Shown in pieces: positions 57,378 to 64,000 of a DNA stretch of 64,000 bases. Numbering within the stretch: position 1 is the stretch's first letter; each line of letters starts with the position of its first letter. The stretch is from Botryosphaeria dothidea. Its lineage: Eukaryota; Ascomycota; Dothideomycetes; Botryosphaeriales; Botryosphaeriaceae. The position numbers were made by a program, and so were the translations under genes. The notes beneath the pieces are model-generated. The model ran no database searches. It was not told where the DNA came from and worked only from the letters and a program-made list of their open reading frames with translations. The stretch covers positions 3,720,001 through 3,784,000 of the forward strand of contig WWBZ02000040.1 of the NCBI GenBank assembly GCA_011503125.2. Reading direction: 5' to 3'.

Positions 57378-59683
57378 TCACTCCATCACACCACGGCTGC
57401 TTCTCCTGCCCTCCAGCATCTGCTCGCTACCACGACTGCTCCTCCTCGTCTCCAGCATGTGCGACGAGCCGCGGCTACTTCCCCTCGCATCCAACATATT
57501 CGATGACCCGCGGCTGGTTCTCCTCTGCTCCACCATGGTCATGCCTCCTGTTTTCTCCCTTTCCATCTCCGCCACCAGATCCGTGCGACTTGCCATCTTC
57601 TGCTCGCGCTTCGCCGCGATTGCCAGAGGCATGACACCAATCTGCGCTGAACGTCCTTGTGGCACCTGAGAGACCCGTTGTTGCTGGCTCTTCTCACCAG
57701 ACGTAAGAGGCGCCATTCCGTACCAGGCGATGGCGGCCATGCCCAACACTGCAGCAATGCAACTGAAAACAAGTGCAACGATGCCCTTGGCTTCGAAGCC
57801 AGAGGGGAGCGGACCGGGACTCTTGTTCTCGCCAGTCAGGTCGAGATAGTCCTTCGTGTTGCCTGCGGCGTTGCCTTGAGTAGGTGTACCCGCGGCGGCG
57901 CAAGCTCGCCAGTGGTCGGCGGGAATGTTATTGCCCAATGAAGATTGAAGATCTAGAGGCGCTTCAATCATAGTAGCGATGAGACCCGAAGCAACATGCC
58001 TGGAAGTTAAGGACGGAAGTTAGTATTCATGAAAGTTTGGGAGAAACCAGGAATCATTACCATTCGATATGGCAGTGGAACAGCCAGACACCAGGGTTGT
58101 CGGCCTTGAACCTTAGCACGATATTGCCATTGGGGCGGACGAGGATAGTGTCACGGCGCATTGGAGTCTGAGGGAAGGTCTCGTTTGACACATAGGCACC
58201 AGCTTCTTCCTCGGAGCGCACCACTGCTTGAAATGCATGGCCATGCAAATGGAAAGGGTGCTTGCCAGGATCATTGTTGTTGAGAATGATCTCTACAACT
58301 TCGTCCTTCTCCAAAATGAAGCTATTAGTGTTGCCACCGTAGATCCGTGGGTCCGTGGCGTTATTTCCGGTAGACAGCACCGTGTAGAGAGTCGGCACCT
58401 TAGGCTCCACGTACGTCACGTCGTTGAAGAAAGCACTAAAAGAGTGAGTAAAATGCGCTCGCATCTTGCCGATTTCCAAATACTTACTAGTTGGCACCAT
58501 CTCCGAGATTGTCCATCTTCATGTCCAGGGTAATAGAATGGTCAACGTGATCATACAGCTTCTCACCATCTTGCGGCACAAGAGTAAAGTCATCGAATGG
58601 ATCATAATCGCCAATAGCTAGTGCTGGTAGCAAGCCGTTCTGCGGATTGTAGACCAGCCACCCAGTCACGTTATTGTTAAGGCCTGATGGGATGGTGTCG
58701 AAGAGATCCTAAGACCCATTAGTATTGGAAGAAAGGCCGGTCCCAGTGAGTGACCTACCTGGTCCATGCTTCCAACAAAGGCATAATTGGACGCGGTATC
58801 ATTTTTGGCGGTGATGATGACGCTGTAACGTTGGGCCGCGGTCATGTAGATTCTCTCAGCATCGGCAGGCTCCGTGTAGACACCGTCTACTTCTACGACA
58901 CGCATAGTGTGGCCTTCGAACCAAACATACTGAGCAGCAAAAGCGCCTACGTTGATCAAGCGGAACATGTATCTGCGGCCCGGACTCATCTGAAAGGTAA
59001 GGTTCTGAGTATCATTCATCAGAGCAGCGTTGGGGACAGGCTCTGCTCCAGTGGGATTGGTGACACTGATGAAACTCTTCATAAGGTCGGGAATCCGGTC
59101 ATGATACCAGTCAGAAAAGGTGAGGACAACTTCCTCGTCATAGTCATCCTTGAAAGGGCTGTCCGGGTCTCTGACGATGAAAGGCCCTCGCAATCCATCA
59201 GGGTACTGCCCACGATTGTGGGAATGATACCTGGCATACCGTCAACGCTGCTTTTCCCAGCGCTCAAAACGATCACTCACCAGTAAGTTCCTGGTTGGTC
59301 CACCTGCATTTGGTTAGTTGCGATACAGAGAAGTCAAAACCTGAGCTTACGGTAAAGTTATACGTGAATGAACTTCCCGGCGGAATCTCGCATTGGGTCA
59401 CTCCGGTCGGGCCATCCATGTGGTTTGTCCCATTCATGTAGATTCCATGGAAGTGCAAGCTGGTGCTCTCCGTTTCCAATTGGTTGTTGACATTGACGAC
59501 AACGCGGTCGCCCTTGGTGACATCGATTGCAGGGAGCGGCCACTGGCCGTTGATACCAATGCTGTTGCGACGATAAGCAGCATCGGGGTTGGCGGCGACC
59601 CAAGTCACGTTGAAATCATAAGATACTGTGGCAGCGTTGCTGCACAGTGCGGCAGCAAGCAGGAGGAAGAGAGAACGAGCCAT
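57378..59683 (-). CDS. fet3: Iron transport multicopper ferroxidase (Fet3)
   Basis: Oxidises Fe(II) at the cell surface and passes Fe(III) to the permease Ftr1 in reductive iron uptake. Exons 59683-59351, 59303-59281, 59230-58759, 58708-58488, 58435-58061 and 57999-57378 join in frame to 681 residues. A signal peptide ends at about C-S-N-A. All four copper-binding clusters are visible: H-F-H-G (77-80), W-Y-H-S-H (119-123), H-P-F-H-L-H-G-H and H-C-H-I-E-W-H. One membrane segment near the C-terminus ([16 protein letters not shown]) anchors the protein with the oxidase outside. The cytosolic tail carries a 13-residue repeat, R-R-x-S-R-G-S-x-x-M-L-E-x, about three and a half times. Exon 2 is only 23 nt. 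It is divergent from ftr1 across a 1.1-kb promoter, the usual pairing. Confidence 0.94.
57388..57516 (-). repeat. 39-bp coding tandem repeat in the fet3 tail
   Basis: Three full units plus a partial one, each encoding about 13 residues centred on S-R-G-S and M-L. The DNA copies have diverged at third positions, so the protein pattern is better kept than the nucleotide pattern. Borders are approximate. Confidence 0.8.
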
Positions 59684-59723
59684 GACGGAGGCGAAGGCGA
59701 GGGCGAGGGCGACGGGCGTGGGT

Positions 59724-59728
59724 CCAAT
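59724..59728 (+). promoter_or_regulatory. CCAAT box near fet3
   Basis: CCAAT lies 40 bp upstream of the fet3 start codon. CCAAT is bound by the CBC complex, which works with HapX in iron regulation of ascomycetes. Function here is inference; a 5-bp match is weak alone. Confidence 0.4.
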
Positions 59729-60106
59729 TGCGATTACCCCTCATATACAGGACGAGACGATAGCGGCGAGATGGCTTGGGACGGGCTGTTCGGAGGGCGC
59801 GGTGTGCGCCCAGATGCGAGGTCCGGAAGAGAGGGAGAGGAGAGATGTGTGGATCGGGCGCAAAAAGGTAGGTCAGAGACGGACGGTGATTGATCGATTA
59901 GATTTGATTAGCTCTGGCGTCTGATTATCGAGAGGGCACAACCGCGGATGGAGCCGACGCGGTGCCATGCGAAGGAGGCAGCCGTCGTGTCAGCCGATCT
60001 AGACAGGGTCCAAACGAGCCAAGCTGCCCAGTCTGCCGGCTGAAGCTTAATGGACAAATGCCGCAGCGCGGGCTGGGGTAGCTGCAGGGCCTATGAGACG
60101 GTGGGA

Positions 60107-60115
60107 ATCAGATAA
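60107..60115 (+). promoter_or_regulatory. ATCAGATAA iron GATA-repressor site
   Basis: Exact match to ATCWGATAA, the known target of Fep1/SreA/Urbs1-type GATA repressors of iron uptake. It lies near the middle of the divergent promoter, 424 bp from fet3 and 697 bp from ftr1. Binding is inferred. Confidence 0.7.
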
Positions 60116-60716
60116 GAAGCGGTAATATATGTATAGAGCAAGCGGTGTGGGCAGAGCTAGCGAGGGAGCCGGCAGGGCGGCCTAAAGGAGCTCCCGCGAT
60201 ATGAAGAATGCCGATTCCTGCCCAAGAAAAACAAACGGAAGGCTGGCTGGTGGCGAGGCCAAGCGGCTTGACTCCTGCATTGTTCTGAGGTGATACGACA
60301 GCTGATCGTCCCAAACCTTCAGTCGTGGCTGGAGCTAGAAGCTAGTCAAGCATCGACACGAACGGACCCTGCCCTCGGAGCGGAGCTTGCCTGTGCGTGC
60401 ATGCATGCATTGCGCGGCTGCAAACTGTGCGTCGCGCGAGGTTGCGGCAGGCAACTGGCTGATCTGTTGATCGATGGCGTGCGGTGAAGCAAGCAATGGC
60501 CAAGCTTCACGGTGGCGAGCAGAGGCGGCGGCGGCAGACGGCGGGCGCGCGGATGGATGGGGTGGGTGGAGAGCTGCCGAATGTCAAATGCAACAGCCCG
60601 CAAAGCACGCTAATGCACAGGCCTCCGCAACTGGCCTGACCCTTGTGGCATGCCGGAACGCGCGCGCCATTGAACCATAGATCCGCCTCCTCTTTTTTAT
60701 CAGTTTCAGATGGCCG

Positions 60717-60725
60717 CTATCTGAT
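60717..60725 (-). promoter_or_regulatory. Near-consensus ATCAGATAG site
   Basis: On the minus strand this reads ATCAGATAG, 8 of 9 positions of ATCWGATAA, 87 bp upstream of the ftr1 start. It could be a second iron GATA site. Confidence 0.5.
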
Positions 60726-60811
60726 CAATCCCAGCCTCCGTCTTTCCTCGTCCTTCGCCCAAAAGGCTCCCTCCAGCAACCCCCCTCCCTTCGCGGCGTT
60801 GTGCAGCCACC

Positions 60812-62192
60812 ATGGTGAACGTCTTTGCCGTGCCCGGTAAGTCCGTCAACGCGGCATCCCAATGCTCTAGCTGACGCCCGCCCAGTTTTCTTCATCTGCA
60901 TGCGCGAATGCCTGGAGACGAGTATTATCGTCTCTGTTCTGCTGTCATTTCTGAAGCAGACCTTGGGCCCGGAGCGTGATGCCGCAACATACAAACATCT
61001 GGTCAGCCAGGTGAGCTGCTTTCTTTTCGAAACCGCTAATTGATCTCCGCTGAACGTCACCAAGGTCTGGTGGGGCGTAGGCGTGGGCCTATTCATCTGC
61101 CTTTGCATCGGCGCCGGCTTCATTGGCGCCTTTTACACCGTCGGCCAGGACTTCTTTTCCAAGACCGAAGACCTGTGGGAGGGCATCTTCAGCCTGATTG
61201 CTACAGTCATCATTACTATCATGGGTGCAGCCCTCTTGAGGGTGTCGAAGCTCCAAGACAAATGGCGCGTCAAGCTTGCAAAGGCCCGAGAGGCCCGAGA
61301 GCACAGCAAGACCATCACCGGGCACCGTATGAAGAGCTGGGCCGAGAAGTATGCCATGTTTTTGCTTCCATTCGTCACCGTGCTGCGCGAAGGACTCGAA
61401 GCGGTCGTGTTCATCGGTGGGGTCAGTCTCGGAATGCCTGCAGAGAGCTTCCCACTGGCTGTCGTCGCCGGCTTGGCTGCAGGCATTCTCATCGGCTACT
61501 TCATCTACAAGTGAGTCTCAATCCACCACATCACCGGACCTCTGCTCACATGTCATCTCAGGGGAGGGAACTTCGCGTCTCTGCAAATTTTCCTGGTCGT
61601 CTCCACTTGCTTCCTTTACTTGGTTGCGGCAGGCTTGTTCTCCAAGGCTGTGTGGAATCTCGAGATGCACCATGTAAGCAGACTCTCCCTCATGTATCTG
61701 CGGGATTCGTATTGACTCTCGCAGTGGAGCCAGCTTACCGGAGGAGATGCAGCCGAGACAGGATCTGGCCCTGGCTCATACGATATCCGGCAAAGCGTGT
61801 GGCATGTGAACTGCTGCAACCCGGAGATCAACGGCGGTGGCGGATGGGGTATTTTTAACAGCATCCTGGGATGGCAGAATTCGGCGACGTACGGATCGGT
61901 CATCTCATACAACCTCTACTGGTTGACGGTGATGGTGACGTTTGCTTTGATGCGTCATGCAGAGAAGGGAGGGCGCTTGCCATTCGTGAAGAGTAAAGCA
62001 AGTTCGCCGCACGACAGCGAGAGCGAGCCGGGCACCCGGGACAGCGCTGTCTTTGGAAAAACACTAACGGATGGCGAAAGGTCGCCAGCGACAGCGAACG
62101 TGCATGAGATACACGAGCACGGTCGCGACTCGAACAGAATCTCGTCGCACTCCAGGTTGTCAGTGCTCACGGCCGACTTGCGCCAGCACTAG
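60812..62192 (+). CDS. ftr1: High-affinity iron permease Ftr1
   Basis: A plasma-membrane Fe(III) permease that works with Fet3. Exons 60812-60836, 60886-61010, 61065-61510, 61562-61673 and 61725-62192 join in frame to 391 residues with about seven membrane segments. The iron-binding motif of the central region is R-E-G-L-E in [13 protein letters not shown]. The first copy is R-E-C-L-E in [13 protein letters not shown], a Cys variant of [13 protein letters not shown] and S-Y-N-L-Y-W-L occur in the last third as in relatives. The tail is polar and Ser/His-rich. Exon 1 codes for just M-V-N-V-F-A-V-P. The first exon and its start lie right after C-A-C-C context. Divergent from fet3. Confidence 0.95.
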
Positions 62193-62757
62193 CTGGTCAA
62201 TTGCGGTTCGTTCGGAGTTGAGGGTTACTGTGTCTTTGTTGTCTTAATGTTTGCTACTAATGACCGCGGCATGGTTGTCGCTAATTTTGGACAGGGTGGA
62301 GCAATAAGTTAGTTGTTTTAACTTAGACATGGGATATGAACGTATATGAGATGCCGGCTAAGATGCCCTACGATTATGCGAGATGCACCTTGTGCTTTGA
62401 CATGATAGAGGGCGGTACGTGGTGCGCAGATAGTGGGAAGAAGCATTGGTGAGCGTGGCGGAGTCGCGGGGCAGTGCTTGGAGATTGTCTTTCTGTCAGC
62501 CTTGTTGCCTCAGGCAGCAACAGAGGTTCCCCGGATTTTCCTCGGCGCCGCGGTCTACGCGACCGGCGGTGACGTGAAGCTGGTCCTTCACCTTCTCAAC
62601 TTTCCGCTGAAGCCTTCTCCCTCTCCATTCACAGGTCCTCAGCCGTCATTCCACGATGAACTGGCCGTATCCCTGAACAACCCCTTGTACAGAACACCGC
62701 CATCTCAGCCTTTCCATCTCGGAAACATCGTCGGCTTGCCTACCAACAATCTGCACC
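62193..62757. other. Spacer between ftr1 and the BTB gene
   Basis: A 565-bp spacer with both genes on the plus strand, holding the ftr1 3' UTR and the BTB promoter. Nothing else recognised. Confidence 0.45.
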
Positions 62758-64000
62758 ATGGCCCGCGAATCTTTATTTGGTGATCCGCAAACCTCGCCTG
62801 CTTCTACAGAAGCGAATAAAAAGGAGATACAGCCCGAGACTGGGCCAGTCATCATCTCTGCTGCTGGAGACTTACTACTTCGTGTGAAGGAGGACGATGA
62901 CGAAGAAGGCTTCCTGTACCGCGTTGAGTCTACTCGCCTCCGTGATGCATCTTCATACTTCGAGAAACTGCTCAGTGGCAGCTTCAGCGAGGCCTCTCAT
63001 GTTGGTGCCCATCATGACCGTCTACGCAACCAATATTCGACAATGGCAGACGTGCCCTTTGATCAACTCCCTGAAGTCGCCATTGTTGACATTGGGCGCA
63101 CTTCCAAGGTCAGCACAATCAAGCTGATTACGGCTGACTTCCTCCGCGCCCTGCATGATCAACCCCTCGGGAGTGGGAAGGATGCCCCGCCCATCACGAA
63201 TATGGCAAACCTCGCAATCGTTGCCGATCGCTTCGACGCCCTCGATACGTTTTCGCGCTTCGTACATCGGAGGAAATACTTGGAGATGATGGACGCAAAG
63301 ACGAAGGGGAAGGCTGGTGCGGGTCTACCGGAGGAACGTGTGCGTCAAAGATTGCTGGTTGGCACGCTCCTCGACCACCCGCCGTGGATCAAGGTCTACA
63401 GCAAGAGACTGATACTGGGCGGGTCTGAAAGATGGAAAAGTGAGGCAGTTGGTGAGACTGGAGGCGCCTTATGGTGGGATATACCAGCGGGTATTGAAAG
63501 TAAGAAGTCCCATCATAGGCGTGCTCATGGAAGACTTTTGGCTGTCTCCCTTGCCTGCATAATGTTTCCCCCATGCTCCACTGAAGTTTGCTAAAACTAA
63601 GCAGATGAACTTATCTTTCGCCGCTCGTGTATCCTGGAGACAATCAATTCGCTGCATTCCCATTTCATCAAACTGTATACGTCTGGGCAACGGCAGTGTA
63701 GGCTTGGTTATGATTCGTCCGCACAGTGTGACGTTTACCAGCTCGGAGAAATGGTCCGCTTCTTCACACGCATCGGCACCATTCGCCTCAACTCAGCCAT
63801 CTGTGGCTCAGAGTCTGCAGCAGACTATCAAGGTGACATCTCCCGACTGGTGGACTCTCTGCGCCAGTGTCCCTCATATCAGATTGACAACAATCATTCG
63901 CACTGTGGCCTGCGGACGAAGATCATACCGCTACTAGATCTCTTACAGAGCTGCATAGGTGGCAATGCGACGCAGTATGACTGCAGCATCTGTGGCGAGT
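62758..64000 (+). CDS. BTB/POZ-domain protein, partial (runs off the window)
   Basis: Exons 62758-63499 and 63605-64000 (open at the right edge) give at least 379 residues in frame. Residues of about 30-185 resemble a fungal BTB/POZ domain: D-L-L-L-R-V, F-R/L-V-E-S-T-R-L-R-D-A-S-S-Y-F-E-K-L-L-S-G-S-F-S-E-A, then I-K-L-I-T-A-D-F-L-R-A-L-H and A-D-R-F-D-A-L-D. The second half is Cys-containing (C-S-I-C-G-E at the edge), without an assignment. Fungal proteins of this kind are a large group with unknown partners; some BTB proteins are Cul3 adaptors. Nothing ties it to the iron pair except position. Confidence 0.75.

Larger units (their letters stand above)
59684..60811. other. Shared fet3-ftr1 promoter
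   Basis: A 1.1-kb region between divergent starts. It contains one exact and one near-exact ATCWGATAA element, other GATA cores (for example about 59923-59930) and a CCAAT box close to fet3. No gene is supported. Confidence 0.6.

Overview
The window is nuclear DNA from a filamentous ascomycete (Pezizomycotina). The signs are many short introns with GT...AG ends, Zn2Cys6 regulators, a fungal rhodopsin-like membrane protein, an orotidine decarboxylase with the long insertion seen in filamentous ascomycetes, and a high-affinity Fet3/Ftr1 iron pair. The class cannot be fixed by eye; Dothideomycetes is a weak guess. Nineteen protein genes are supported. Eighteen are complete with exon structures that join in frame, and one runs off the right edge. 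I found no rRNA, tRNA or CRISPR array.

Left part (0.8-7.3 kb): a class I terpene cyclase (+) faces a 656-residue Zn2Cys6 activator (-), followed by a 7-TM rhodopsin-like protein (-). One intron of the last gene carries a 280-bp segment bounded by terminal inverted repeats, which looks like a MITE. No P450 or other tailoring enzyme lies beside the cyclase, so a biosynthetic cluster is only possible.

9-24.5 kb: a LigB/DODA-type extradiol dioxygenase ends tail to tail with a small ABM-domain protein. Then come a secreted amidase, a small cysteine-free secreted protein with a poly-Asp run and a Lys-Arg site, a secreted feruloyl/PHB-type esterase, a Mid2-like wall sensor, orotidine-5'-phosphate decarboxylase (pyrG) and a small acidic Myb-like protein.

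25-31 kb: an HSPA12-like Hsp70 protein with a proline-rich N-terminus and a WRAP73-type WD-repeat protein. A 10.4-kb stretch (30.8-41.2 kb) with no convincing gene follows. Its left third is less GC-rich and its right part is strongly GC-rich, with simple repeats, a palindrome and a G-quadruplex-type tract.

41-54 kb: a second Zn2Cys6 regulator, a GC-rich 3.1-kb upstream region, karyopherin Kap104 and an Ssh4/Ear1-type SPRY adaptor.

54-64 kb: an anion:cation-symporter type MFS transporter, then the divergent fet3-ftr1 pair, which together form the reductive iron uptake complex. Their 1.1-kb shared promoter holds an exact ATCWGATAA site for an iron-responsive GATA repressor. A BTB/POZ protein is cut by the window end.
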